A stretch of DNA of 64,000 bases from assembly GCF_001278705.1 (NCBI RefSeq), contig NZ_CP012600.1:190-64189 (forward strand), written 5' to 3'. Under the pieces are notes generated by a model. The model was not told where the DNA came from, searched no databases, and was given only the letters and a program-made list of their open reading frames with translations. Source of the stretch: Bacillus gobiensis. Lineage in GTDB: Bacteria; Bacillota; Bacilli; Bacillales; Bacillaceae. Below, piece by piece: positions 35,826-44,904 of the stretch. Made by a program: the position numbers and the translations under genes. The stretch's first letter is position 1; every line of letters begins with the position of its first letter.

Positions 35826-35905
35826 GTGCAACTTTTTTATAAACAGTTAATCTTTTTTATAAAGGCTCGAACTTTTTTACGAACGGTTAAACTTTATTCA
35901 AAGCC
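35826..35905. repeat. Array 4, four A/T-rich units at an exact 20-bp period
   Basis: ACTTTTTTAT-like units start at 35831, 35851, 35871 and 35891, alternating with AAACAGTTAA- or GGTTAA-like blocks. The period is 20 bp. Smaller and richer in A/T than arrays 1-3. Confidence 0.7.
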
Positions 35906-36185
35906 ACAGTAAGATACATGCTGTTCTTGGTAAGCATTCGAGAGATATACGTATTAAACTGAGGGAGTTGAATAAGAATCAAAAAAGCTGAAAAACAAGG
36001 TAATAAGCGGAATATCAAAACAATTTTTTAATGGAGAGATTGAACCGGTAGGAAGGTCGCAGCTGTTTATAAACTGAAAAGATTATCAAGTACTTTTTGA
36101 AGGGGCTTTTTGCAAAATTCACAATTAAAGAGGAAATTACAATCGAGACATTTAATATGTTTTAATTAAACGAAGGATAATTAAT
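35906..36185. other. Non-coding or decayed sequence
   Basis: No frame with SD and coding character was found. Short purine-rich blocks near 36030-36060 may be the worn remains of a gene. Confidence 0.4.
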
Positions 36186-36263
36186 TAGGTTCATAAACAA
36201 ATTTGGTTCGGGAAAGAAACAGCCGTTTATGAAAGCTTGGATTATTACGATAAGTTCGAGTAA
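36186..36263 (+). pseudogene. Fragment related to the gene at 43100-43473
   Basis: VHKQIWFGKETAVYESLDYY ends at TAA 36261. The DNA GGTTCATAAACAAATTTGG is nearly the same as that at 43159, where the frame reads VHKQGWHGEGTAVYDP. Two relics of the same unidentified family. Confidence 0.55.
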
Positions 36264-36311
36264 TACTGCTAAAAATATATTAGAGAACATGAAGTAGAGG
36301 TATTGTAGAGT

Positions 36312-38681
36312 ATGAATGAGGAATTAAGAAAAAATGCCGATGCATGCTATCGGCTAGCTGAGCAGAAGGCTGCTCATTATTTTAAATCACTTTCTATGCA
36401 AGTTATGGAAAAGACCTATGTCCCTACCCTAACAAATGATATACAATCTTGGAAACACAATCATATTCGTCATCATTCATTATTATCCTTTTTTTCGGTT
36501 AGAAAGGGAAAACCTGATTTTCGGGAGTATCACAATTATATCAAATGGCTGGATCACACTGGAAAACTAGATAATTACTTGGATCGAAGCATCTCCTATA
36601 TTTTTATGCGGGATCTTGGCAAAGCCCTGGACTCACCTGTTACACAGTCCAGGATTCGGCGTGTTGTTGACAGTTTAAAAAGTTATCTTACAGACCAAGG
36701 AAATAAAACTGAGACGTTTAGCAAGGCCGGGTTGTACCGGATGGCCCAGAAGGATGGTGTTGAATCGACCATGATTTGGGTGATAAACAAACTAAAGACT
36801 GTATCCTCCAATATTCCAAAGGGAATGGATGCTGAGCAAGCACAGCGGAAAATCATTAAAATTATTGCTGGGGTAGTGATGCACGAGGTAGAAGAGATGG
36901 GTGAGGAGATATCGCCTGAAGAACGTACTCAGAAACTTGATAAAGCGATTAGGTTTGGTTATTCCTATGGTCTAACCTATCCCTTAATTGACGATCTTTT
37001 GGATGCCAATGTCTTATCCACTAAAGAGGAAAAACAATATACCGATTTGATCCGTACTACCCTTATCACAGGATCTGTGCCGGAATTGGGCGAGTGGCCA
37101 GGAAATAACATAGATCTGATCCGATATATTCATTCGGAGCTCCGAGATGCATTTGAGTATATTAAAGTCCATCAGCAACAAGAGACAATGAAATCATTTT
37201 TCGAGCGATCCTATGTGTTTTTTCATTCCCAGGAAGAGGACCGAAAAAAGGATCTATCCAATGGAAATTACACCAATGAAGAGCTTTATATACCGATCAT
37301 TTTAAAATCTTCTTCTTCACGATTGATTGTCCGTTCATTAATCAGTGCTCCAGAAGATGAGAGCATTGACGAGCGAATATTTTATTATGGTATATATAAC
37401 CAGCTGGCTGATGACTTTGCAGATATGTTTGATGATATGGAGGAAGGCGCAGTAACACCCTATACCTATTATCTGAAATATCATGATAAGCGTTCGGATC
37501 TTATTAATCCTTTTGAATTATACTGGACGGTCATCTCCAATTTGCTCCATAATGTGTATCAGTCAGATACCAAGACCTGTGAGGTGATTTTGGATCGGGC
37601 GATTAACGGTCTTAAACGATTTAAAGAACGAATGGGAACCAAAAAATACAATGAGGTTATGGAGTTATTTGCTTCTGGAAATCCAAAATTCAATCATGTC
37701 ATCCAAAATATGGTTCGGAAAGCGGATGATGTGGATTTCTTTGATAAACTGCTTAGGGATCATATGATTACTAATTTGAAAAATGAACGGAAGGAACGGG
37801 AAGACTTTTCAGAAACTATCGAGACCGTACGCAATCAGATCAACAACATCTTAACTATCCGTAAAAGCGATAAAGTTTCTTTGACGAAAGAACCAATAAT
37901 TGATGCTGCAAATTACAGTCTGGAAGGTGACGGAAAGCGGTTGAGGCCAATAATGACCTGGGTCATGGGCGTTAACGAATATGGATTAGATCAGTCGGCA
38001 ATCGTGCCACTTCTGAGATCATTGGAATATATGCATACGGCATCCCTAATCTTCGATGATCTGCCATCCCAGGATAATGCGTCCACTCGCAGGGGGAGGG
38101 CAACCCTGCATCAGGTATATAACATTGCCATAGCAGAATTAACTGGTCTCTTTCTGACTCAGAAGGCTGTTGAGGAACAAGCCTCTCTTGACCAGTTCGA
38201 TTCGAAAACTGTACTTCACTTGATTCGATATTCGGCTCAAATGACAGAGAATATGTGCAGGGGACAGGCAATGGATCTGGATTCAAAAGGGAAACCACTG
38301 ACACTGGAACAATTGAAAATGATGTGCTTTTATAAAACCGGGATAGGTTTCGAGGCTTCACTCATAATGCCTGCGATTCTTGCCTGCGCAAATGAATCAG
38401 AAATTGAAGCCTTAAAAAAATTTGCCTATCATGCCGGCATTGCTTTTCAGATTAAGGATGACTTGCTAGATGTTGAAGGAGATCTGACCTTACTCGGAAA
38501 ACCTATTGGAAAAGATGCTGAAAACGACAATTCAACTTTTGTGTCAATCCTGGGTGCTGTTGGTGCCAGAAAAGAAATGTGGGAACATTACTGTCTTGCA
38601 ATGGAAGCGTTGCAAGAGGTGCCGCATACTACCACTTTTTTGAAACATTTTATGAATTATATTGTGAACCGTGACCATTAA
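36312..38681 (+). CDS. Large protein with C-terminal polyprenyl synthase domain and terpene-synthase-like N-terminal half
   Basis: 789 residues. The last 300 are a trans-isoprenyl diphosphate synthase: GDGKRLRP (539-546), first Asp motif DDLPSQD (582-588) with RRG after it, and second Asp motif QIKDDLLD (713-720). It would condense isopentenyl diphosphate with allylic diphosphates. Residues 1-500 match no family I can name, but contain LIDDLLD (225-231) and NQLADDFADMFDD (363-375), Asp-rich helices like those of class I terpene synthases. That would make it a prenyltransferase/cyclase-like fusion, which is inference. Usual bacterial synthases have about 300 residues. The SD is weak (AGAGG 12 nt before). 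No isoprenoid genes are adjacent. Confidence 0.8.
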   Translation: MNEELRKNADACYRLAEQKAAHYFKSLSMQVMEKTYVPTLTNDIQSWKHNHIRHHSLLSFFSVRKGKPDFREYHNYIKWLDHTGKLDNYLDRSISYIFMRDLGKALDSPVTQSRIRRVVDSLKSYLTDQGNKTETFSKAGLYRMAQKDGVESTMIWVINKLKTVSSNIPKGMDAEQAQRKIIKIIAGVVMHEVEEMGEEISPEERTQKLDKAIRFGYSYGLTYPLIDDLLDANVLSTKEEKQYTDLIRTTLITGSVPELGEWPGNNIDLIRYIHSELRDAFEYIKVHQQQETMKSFFERSYVFFHSQEEDRKKDLSNGNYTNEELYIPIILKSSSSRLIVRSLISAPEDESIDERIFYYGIYNQLADDFADMFDDMEEGAVTPYTYYLKYHDKRSDLINPFELYWTVISNLLHNVYQSDTKTCEVILDRAINGLKRFKERMGTKKYNEVMELFASGNPKFNHVIQNMVRKADDVDFFDKLLRDHMITNLKNERKEREDFSETIETVRNQINNILTIRKSDKVSLTKEPIIDAANYSLEGDGKRLRPIMTWVMGVNEYGLDQSAIVPLLRSLEYMHTASLIFDDLPSQDNASTRRGRATLHQVYNIAIAELTGLFLTQKAVEEQASLDQFDSKTVLHLIRYSAQMTENMCRGQAMDLDSKGKPLTLEQLKMMCFYKTGIGFEASLIMPAILACANESEIEALKKFAYHAGIAFQIKDDLLDVEGDLTLLGKPIGKDAENDNSTFVSILGAVGARKEMWEHYCLAMEALQEVPHTTTFLKHFMNYIVNRDH

Positions 38682-38721
38682 GAGATACTATTGGCAAGAC
38701 TTTTTCGGATCCTAAAAGAAT

Positions 38722-38768
38722 GAGCTGCACCCCAATAAGATACAAACGAAACAATTGGAGGTGCAGTT
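38722..38768. repeat. CTGCACCCCAAT hairpin, copy 1
   Basis: CTGCACCCCAAT (38725-38736) pairs with CAATTGGAGGTGCAG (38752-38766). A related hairpin is at 43549-43600. Could be a terminator or an insertion-sequence end; no transposase is readable beside it. Confidence 0.5.
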
Positions 38769-38915
38769 AACCCTGAAATGGTCAGAATGCGAATCAAACA
38801 ATATAAATATCATTACATTTTTTGAGCTATACATGAATTCCATTAAACAAAAGAAACTATAAAAAAATAAAATGGACGAATGAACCTAATTAAGCATGAT
38901 TCAAGGAGTTTTTTC

Positions 38916-41408
38916 ATGAACGAAATCTTAGCAAGTTACTATGCAAAATCGATTGAGCGAACAAAAACAAGGGTCCTAGAGGATATCTTTACATACTTAG
39001 AAAATCAAGAAAGCTTCCCTTCATATGAACATTATGTAAGAGCAAGAGGTCAATTTCTTGACCGGCTTTGGTTAAACGCCTGGCTTAATACGGCTAGCCA
39101 TGCTTCCATTTCCGAAAAGAAAGCGTATCTGTCAGATAAGGGCTTTGAAATAGAAGGGGTAAACAAAAAGCTGATCAATCAAACGTTTCGCAATGAAATA
39201 AGAGATGTCGAGCCATTCGACTTGATTGGCTGGCTGGACAGCAAGTTTGTGAACCAAGTGGAAGACTGGAAGCAGCGGTATATGCAGGCAAGGGAGGCTT
39301 ACCTTACCCGCATCGAGCTTCAAGAGCAGCGTGAGGTCAGAAAAAAATTGTTAATGAGCCTTGAGTATTATATCGAACAGCTGCTTGGTGAGCATTATGA
39401 TGAGCTGTACCTTTATGTTCGCTATTTGCTTGGCTGCCATCTTGCGCTTGAGATCGAGCAAAAGAGCATCACTCTACCAACTGAGGACATCACCTTATCA
39501 GCCTATGTAAATCATGAATTGGAGCTTGCCTATAACAGTAATCATTATGTTGAGAATGCGATCGAAAAATATGAAGGACTTATTTCCGCATATTTATTCG
39601 ACTTTGGGCCGAATTGGCTTAAAGACCGCTTTCCTTCACACCTTTTTACTGAATATGAAAATACATACAAGGAAGCTTTGCCTGACTCGTTTATAAAAGA
39701 AGCTGCATTTGACCCGTTTTTACAACTTGGTGATGAATTTTTTGACGATTTGTTAGAAGAATACATATCTGATCTTACAAAGTTGCTTGATATCCCATTT
39801 GACCCAGCTGTCCATCAAGAAATATTTGATAAAGATCTCTCGGAAAGAGAGAGGAAAGACGTTCAAGCGCTTGAAGAAATGAAGCGCCAAAAAGAAGAGG
39901 AAGCGAGGATGATCGAGGATATTTTCGGAAGGGAATATAATCCTCCCGCAAGCCGCAATATCCAATATGTCCTTCATGTTGGCGAAACAAACACGGGCAA
40001 AACGTTTCGCGCGATTAAACGAATGAAAGAAGGGAGGAGCGGTATTTATTTAGCTCCCCTTCGATTATTGGCACTTGAAATCTATGAAAAGTTAAACGAT
40101 GAAGGCGTTCCTTGCTCATTGAAAACAGGGGAAGAGGAAAAATTGGTGGAGGATGCAGCTCATTTTGCTTGTACTGTCGAAATGTTTCATGAGAAGGATT
40201 TCTACGAAGTGGTCGTCATCGATGAGTCGCAAATGCTCGCAGATAAAGATCGAGGCTTTTCGTGGTATAAAGCGATCACAAAAGCAAATGCAAGAGAAGT
40301 TCATATTATTTGCAGCTTCAACGCAAAATCCATGATCCTGGATCTCCTCGGTGAATCAGATGTTAATGTTCATGAATATGTCAGGGACATACCACTTGAG
40401 GTTGAATCCCAATTGTTTCGTCTGCGTCATGCGCGTAAAGGAGATGCACTCGTCTGCTTTTCAAGAAAGCGAGTCCTTGAAACGGCTTCAGAGCTGCAGC
40501 GAAGAGGGCGACAGGTGAGTATGATTTATGGCAGCATGCCGCCAGAAACGAGAAAAAAGCAAATGCAGAGATTTATTAATGGTGAAACAACAGTCATAGT
40601 GGCAACAGATGCGATCGGGATGGGATTAAACCTGCCGATCAGGCGAATTGTTTTCTTGGAAAATGATAAATTTGATGGCACGAGAAGAAGATTTCTAACG
40701 TCACAGGAAGTAAAGCAAATTGCTGGGCGCGCCGGCCGTAAAGGAATTTATGATGTAGGAAAAGTCGCGTTCGCAAGTAATTCTAAAACAATGGCCCGAC
40801 TGTTGGAACAAAAGGATGAGCCTCTTCAAGGATTTGCCATTGCCCCGACGACAAGTGTACTTGAACGCTTTCAGAAATATTCACGTAAGCTAGGCCTGTT
40901 TTTTTATCTATGGGATCAATTTAACCTTCCAAAAGGAACGAAAAAAGCCAGCTTAGATGAAGAAAAGCGATTATATGACATGATTGAAGATTCGATCATT
41001 GAGGCAAAGCTTTCGGTCAATGACTTATACAACTTTTTGCATTTGCCTTTTTCAACAAAGGAGCCATTATTAAGAGCACAATGGAAGCAAAAGCTGGAAG
41101 CAATTGTAGAAGGTAAAGAACTGCCTGAACCGCATTTAAAAGAAACAAAACTTGAAGAGCTTGAATTATCATACAAGGCGGTCGGCCTTCATCTCTTATT
41201 TTTGTACAAATTAGGGAAAAGAACAGAAGCCCATTATTGGGAAAGAGTTCGGAAAGAAATAAGCGACAAAATCAATGACCAATTAAAAGCCGGCGTTCAA
41301 ATAAAAAAGAAAACGTGTAAAATTTGCGGGAAAAGCCTTCCTCGACGGTTTCAATTTCGGGTTTGTGATGAGTGTCATTTTAAGGGAAAGAAAGATATAT
41401 TAAATTGA
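38916..41408 (+). CDS. Suv3-like superfamily 2 helicase with C-terminal zinc module
   Basis: 830 residues. A helical N-terminal region of about 345 residues precedes the helicase core: GETNTGKTFRAI (Walker A, 356-367), GIYLAPLRLLALEIYEKL, VVIDESQML (motif II), CSFNAKS, ATDAIGMGLNLP and QIAGRAGRKG (motif VI). The pattern, especially the motif Ia LAPLRLLA and the DESQ box, is that of Suv3 RNA/DNA helicases best known from mitochondria. The C-terminus has CKICGKSLPRRF and CDECHFKG, a four-Cys zinc site. AAGGAG precedes ATG 38916. Target unknown; no nuclease partner nearby. Confidence 0.85.
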   Translation: MNEILASYYAKSIERTKTRVLEDIFTYLENQESFPSYEHYVRARGQFLDRLWLNAWLNTASHASISEKKAYLSDKGFEIEGVNKKLINQTFRNEIRDVEPFDLIGWLDSKFVNQVEDWKQRYMQAREAYLTRIELQEQREVRKKLLMSLEYYIEQLLGEHYDELYLYVRYLLGCHLALEIEQKSITLPTEDITLSAYVNHELELAYNSNHYVENAIEKYEGLISAYLFDFGPNWLKDRFPSHLFTEYENTYKEALPDSFIKEAAFDPFLQLGDEFFDDLLEEYISDLTKLLDIPFDPAVHQEIFDKDLSERERKDVQALEEMKRQKEEEARMIEDIFGREYNPPASRNIQYVLHVGETNTGKTFRAIKRMKEGRSGIYLAPLRLLALEIYEKLNDEGVPCSLKTGEEEKLVEDAAHFACTVEMFHEKDFYEVVVIDESQMLADKDRGFSWYKAITKANAREVHIICSFNAKSMILDLLGESDVNVHEYVRDIPLEVESQLFRLRHARKGDALVCFSRKRVLETASELQRRGRQVSMIYGSMPPETRKKQMQRFINGETTVIVATDAIGMGLNLPIRRIVFLENDKFDGTRRRFLTSQEVKQIAGRAGRKGIYDVGKVAFASNSKTMARLLEQKDEPLQGFAIAPTTSVLERFQKYSRKLGLFFYLWDQFNLPKGTKKASLDEEKRLYDMIEDSIIEAKLSVNDLYNFLHLPFSTKEPLLRAQWKQKLEAIVEGKELPEPHLKETKLEELELSYKAVGLHLLFLYKLGKRTEAHYWERVRKEISDKINDQLKAGVQIKKKTCKICGKSLPRRFQFRVCDECHFKGKKDILN

Positions 41409-41426
41409 AACACAAGAAACTTTTGG

Positions 41427-41541
41427 AGATTTCATAGTAAGAAGATCAAACATTTCAGACCTTGAAGTTATTCATAACGGGACTATCGTATTTAATGGAG
41501 AAGATTGCGAAGTTGCAGAGTTTATAAACGAAAGAAGTTAA
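41427..41541 (+). pseudogene. Short C-terminal gene remnant
   Basis: A frame reading FIVRRSNISDLEVIHNGTIV then EDCEVAEFINERS ends at TAA 41539. No start. It looks coding, family unknown. Confidence 0.35.
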
Positions 41542-41669
41542 TGCACAGTTGTTCGTGGAAACTACTCAATAATAAAATAACTCCCTAATAAATAAAGTAA
41601 ATAATAATACAATTTATGAGTTAATACTGGACGTGTAATATGGAAAATATATTGAATAATAAACGTATT

Positions 41670-42037
41670 TTATGCAAGAAAAAGAGGAGAAACGTTATTT
41701 AATTTTTGAAAAGGAAGAAATTAAGGGGAATTAAGGAATACCAGTATTTTTATAATGAAATAGCAATAAAAAAGGGAGATCTTCTTTTTCCAAACAGGTG
41801 GCTTAGATAAAACTCTTATTCCAATTGAATCGTTTCGATTTTCTGATTATGAATATATTTTTTTACCCTCAAAAGAGTAGAGCAAAAGAATTCCAGGATA
41901 CAATAAAGTCTTTTTTAGATTTCAATATAGACGAAGATTTTTCTAACTTGCTAGAAATTAATGAACTGCCTTCTGAATCTGAATCAATCATCAGAGAAGT
42001 CTTTTCACAAGTAAACTACTCGATAACGGATAGTTAG
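41670..42037 (+). pseudogene. Multiply disrupted gene remnant
   Basis: Pieces in different frames read EKRYLIFEKEEIKGN, then GGLDKTLIPIESFRFSDYEY and IFLPSKE, then after a frameshift KEFQDTIKSFLDFNIDEDF to a stop at 42035. The order suggests one former gene with at least two lesions. Family not recognised. Confidence 0.5.
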
Positions 42038-42236
42038 GTTAGTCTACCTTTATTAATTGTTTTTATTTATCGTAAAATCCTGTAGAGATTTATCGAATAT
42101 TAGCAGACTAGCAATAAAATCATCTAATATCAACTAATTTTGTCGATTTGCGTTAAAATTAGAAAATAACATCCGATGGTTGCGAAAATTGCGATAACCT
42201 TATTTTGTAATTAAATTTATAGGATGAGGTGAAGTG

Positions 42237-42857
42237 ATGAAATATTCAAAGAAGCTTTTACTAGTTACGTCATGTACGGCTTTACTGTCTGCTTCATTGA
42301 TGGCAGCCCCTGAAGCTAATGCCGATTCTTCACGAAATGAACCCATCGTTGATTCTCAAAACGCAAGTAATGCTACTCCATTTTCAGATGAATTAGTTGA
42401 GAAGATTGATCGTTATGTTAAACTGAATAGTAACGGAAAGTTTAAAATTGCATCTGAGAAAAAATTATTAGAGTTTTTAACCCCAGATGAATTAGCAGTT
42501 GTTAAAAGTCAAATCAAATCTGCAAATGAAAATATTGCTGATATTGTAAAAAGGGATAAAAGCAATCCAGGAACTGTATCAGTGAATAACAACCAAATGA
42601 CTTTATCTATCAAAGACTCAGAAATAACAGGTAAGTCAGGTGGATTCCAAATAGCCTCTGAAGGAGTAACTAAAGTGGATTTTTATTGGTGGGGGATGAG
42701 AGTTTATTTGAGCAAAACCGTTATAAATACAGCATCTGCAGCTAGTATAGGTGCAGCTGGGTATTTAGGAACACAAATTCCTCATGGAGTACAAATAAAA
42801 TTTAATTATATAGTAACATCTCCACACATAATACCAACGGAAATAAAATATCAATAA
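42237..42857 (+). CDS. Secreted protein with hydrophobic C-terminal domain, possible bacteriocin precursor
   Basis: 206 residues. Signal peptide to about residue 30 (APEANA then DSS), a long polar pro-region, then from about residue 148 a compact aromatic/hydrophobic part: GVTKVDFYWWGMRVYLSKT, and a glycine/alanine-rich stretch INTASAASIGAAGYLGTQIP. That layout, with a separate small two-helix membrane gene 36 nt downstream, fits a secreted antimicrobial with its immunity protein, but the assignment is inference. ATG 42237 follows GAGGTGAAGTG. The promoter area has three TTGCG repeats near 42150-42200. Confidence 0.6.
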   Translation: MKYSKKLLLVTSCTALLSASLMAAPEANADSSRNEPIVDSQNASNATPFSDELVEKIDRYVKLNSNGKFKIASEKKLLEFLTPDELAVVKSQIKSANENIADIVKRDKSNPGTVSVNNNQMTLSIKDSEITGKSGGFQIASEGVTKVDFYWWGMRVYLSKTVINTASAASIGAAGYLGTQIPHGVQIKFNYIVTSPHIIPTEIKYQ

Positions 42858-42892
42858 TAGAAATAAAACATCAAAGGTAGTGGTGGTTTATT

Positions 42893-43066
42893 GTGAAATT
42901 CTACAAGCTTGACTTGTTTTTATTACTCTTCGTGATAGTTATCTCTTCAACTGTTTATATTTTCTTTCGAGAAGAAGTACCGACCAATTATCTAATTCCA
43001 ATCATCTTTCTATTTGGTTTATTAATAGGAATTTCGACAAGAGTATTATCTAAAAATAAAAAGTGA
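42893..43066 (+). CDS. Small two-helix membrane protein, possible immunity protein
   Basis: 57 residues from GTG 42893. Two membrane helices (LFLLLFVIVISSTVYIFF and LIPIIFLFGLLIGIS) joined by a short polar loop, and a basic end SKNKK. An AGTGGTGG stretch lies 8 nt before the start. It follows the secreted precursor by 36 nt and the terminator overlaps its stop. Small two-helix proteins beside secreted peptides often give self-immunity; not shown here. Confidence 0.6.
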   Translation: MKFYKLDLFLLLFVIVISSTVYIFFREEVPTNYLIPIIFLFGLLIGISTRVLSKNKK

Positions 43067-43099
43067 GTATTCCTTTCTGGGGAATGCTCGCTTTTTATC
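43060..43099 (+). terminator. Terminator of the putative bacteriocin operon
   Basis: GTGAGTATTCC pairs with GGGAATGCTCGC (two G-U pairs) and is followed by TTTTTATC. The stem contains the stop codon of the small membrane protein. Confidence 0.75.
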
Positions 43100-43473
43100 T
43101 AGAGCACCAAAAGGATATATCAGGGCAAGTATGGAGTAAAACTCAATCACTAACGGTTCATAAACAAGGTTGGCATGGGGAAGGAACAGCTGTTTATGAT
43201 CCGAACAATGATTTATCTTTGGTTAGCAATATGCTGAAAACGATTCCGGTTGAAGATCAAGTAAAGTGTTGGAATGAAGAAAAAAATGCGGTCCTTTACA
43301 AAGGAATAAGAGACTGGGGTAATAATCTGGAGGGGATTCGCTGTATCGGTGAAAAGGGTGAGATTAACGTCCCTTCCATTGTTGATACTAGAATCATAGG
43401 TCCGACCATCTCTTTATACATTCCGGGTAAGGAGAATATGATTACTCCGGAACGATATGTGTTAAAGCAATAG
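43100..43473 (+). pseudogene. C-terminal remnant of an unidentified gene
   Basis: The frame is open from within the terminator, LEHQKDISGQVWSK to TPERYVLKQ, about 124 residues. No SD or credible start. VHKQGWHGEGTAVYDP recurs in the fragment at 36186. The secreted-protein cassette may have inserted into the original gene. Confidence 0.5.
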
Positions 43474-43548
43474 TGAGTTTTCTGCTTATTTGTGGTGTGC
43501 TGAAAATAATGTGAAGCGTCAAAGTGAAAATAACAACAAGATATGAGT

Positions 43549-43600
43549 GAACTGCCCCCCAATTGTTCGTTATGGTCTAAACAATTGGGTGCAGTTTTTA
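43549..43600. repeat. CTGCACCCAATTGTT hairpin, copy 2
   Basis: AACTGCCCCCCAATTGTT pairs with AACAATTGGGTGCAGTT around a 12-nt loop, with a T-run after it. Related to the hairpin at 38722-38768. It can act as a terminator. Confidence 0.6.
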
Positions 43601-43629
43601 TAATTCAATTCAGCATGTCAATTGCATGG

Positions 43630-43830
43630 TCAATAAGAAGCTGCATTCACATGAGAAGAGTCATTATTTCCTTTAAAAATATGAACAAATAAAGCGGCTA
43701 ACGGAAGAGAAAATCCAATGATTAACGCTGTTACCGTACCGAATTCAAAGTAACTATAGCTTCCTATGAATGAACCAAAAGCCCCTCCCAGAAAGACTAG
43801 CAACTCGTCGAGACGGCGTCGCATAAACAC
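43630..43830 (-). pseudogene. C-terminal fragment of a DUF1275-like membrane protein
   Basis: 66 residues: RRRLDELLVFLGGAFGSFIGS and ITALIIGFSL-like second helix. This resembles the last two helices of DUF1275 (YoaK) proteins, which have about 220 residues. No SD. Confidence 0.4.
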
Positions 43831-43839
43831 TCAAATTCC

Positions 43840-44826
43840 TCAGCCGAGACTGAAAAAAGCTTTCAGTTCTCTAGATACCGCTTCTGGCTGCTCCTCTGGA
43901 AGGAAGTGACCGCAGAAGCTTATCGTGCCGCCCTGTACATCTTCCGCAAAGGCCTTCAGGGGAGTGACCATGTCTGCGATGGAACCCTGATCCGCACCAA
44001 GAGCGAGAACGGGTGTCCTCAGTTTCCCCATGGCGCATAGTTCGCGATTTTGTTGAGCGGATAAGGAGGCGGCGCGGTAATAGGCGAGACCAGCACGCAG
44101 CCCGCCGGCCTTCTTGAAAACGCGCAGGTATTCCTCGATGTCTGCCTCTGAGAATGCTTCCGGGTTCGCCGCTTTTCGGCGCAAGAACCAATCGAGATAT
44201 TCACGCTCTCGGCCGGCGATCAGCATTTCCGGAAGGTCCGGGATTACGTGAAATGCGAAATGCCAGGTCTTCCATGCCCGCTCGGGAGCGGTTGGCAGAG
44301 CGTCCGGCATGGTGATGCCTGGAATTCCTGCATCCAGAAGAGCTAAACGCCGAACCTCATCGCCGAACAGCGCCGCATAGGTATAGGCGACCCACGCACC
44401 AACATCGTGAGCGGCAAGAAAATATCGTTTCGTGCCAAGCTGCTGGAGGAACTTGTGCACTGTGGTCGCCAGAGTCTTCGTATCGTAGCCGTCCGCCGGC
44501 CGATCAGAATCACCCTGTCCAGGCAGATCCAAAACAATGAGCTTGTAGGTCGGAGCGAGCAAGGGCATAACCTTATGCCATGTGAACCAACTCTCCGGAA
44601 ATCCGGGGAGAAGCACAACCACGTCACCGTCATCTTTCCCGCCGACTACATAATGCAGTCTAACGCCGTCCACAGTCTGAAAGCGGTGCTTGAAGCCGTC
44701 CAATGACGGCTCTGGCCGAGACACCGGAGGCGCTTCGATCGTCCTCTTCTCAGTTTGGAGCGTAGGTTCTGGATTCACCTCTGCCATTTGGTTTTTCTCA
44801 TTTTTTTGATTTTCGATTGAACTCAT
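43840..44826 (-). CDS. Alpha/beta hydrolase, epoxide hydrolase/dehalogenase-like
   Basis: 328 residues. A polar N-terminal extension of about 45 residues precedes the fold: LLPGFPESWFTWHKVMP (oxyanion region), nucleophile Asp in AHDVGAW, and the terminal His in FCGHFLPEEQPEAV. Asp rather than Ser in the elbow places it with epoxide hydrolases and haloalkane dehalogenases; substrate unknown. AAGGAG precedes ATG 44826; the frame runs to 44907. Base composition is distinctly GC-rich compared with neighbours, indicating transfer from a higher-GC donor. Confidence 0.85.
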   Translation of the reverse strand: MSSIENQKNEKNQMAEVNPEPTLQTEKRTIEAPPVSRPEPSLDGFKHRFQTVDGVRLHYVVGGKDDGDVVVLLPGFPESWFTWHKVMPLLAPTYKLIVLDLPGQGDSDRPADGYDTKTLATTVHKFLQQLGTKRYFLAAHDVGAWVAYTYAALFGDEVRRLALLDAGIPGITMPDALPTAPERAWKTWHFAFHVIPDLPEMLIAGREREYLDWFLRRKAANPEAFSEADIEEYLRVFKKAGGLRAGLAYYRAASLSAQQNRELCAMGKLRTPVLALGADQGSIADMVTPLKAFAEDVQGGTISFCGHFLPEEQPEAVSRELKAFFSLG

Positions 44827-44904
44827 AGTTAGCACTCCTTTATTTGTCGAGTAAACCATCATTACCGGAACAATCATTCCAGTAATATTAAAAAAATATG
44901 GCTT

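Noticed and set aside
43063..43473. Intact gene starting with GTG at 43063
   Set aside because: The GTG is inside the hairpin of a terminator and overlaps the stop of the small membrane gene; there is no SD. Treated as a remnant.
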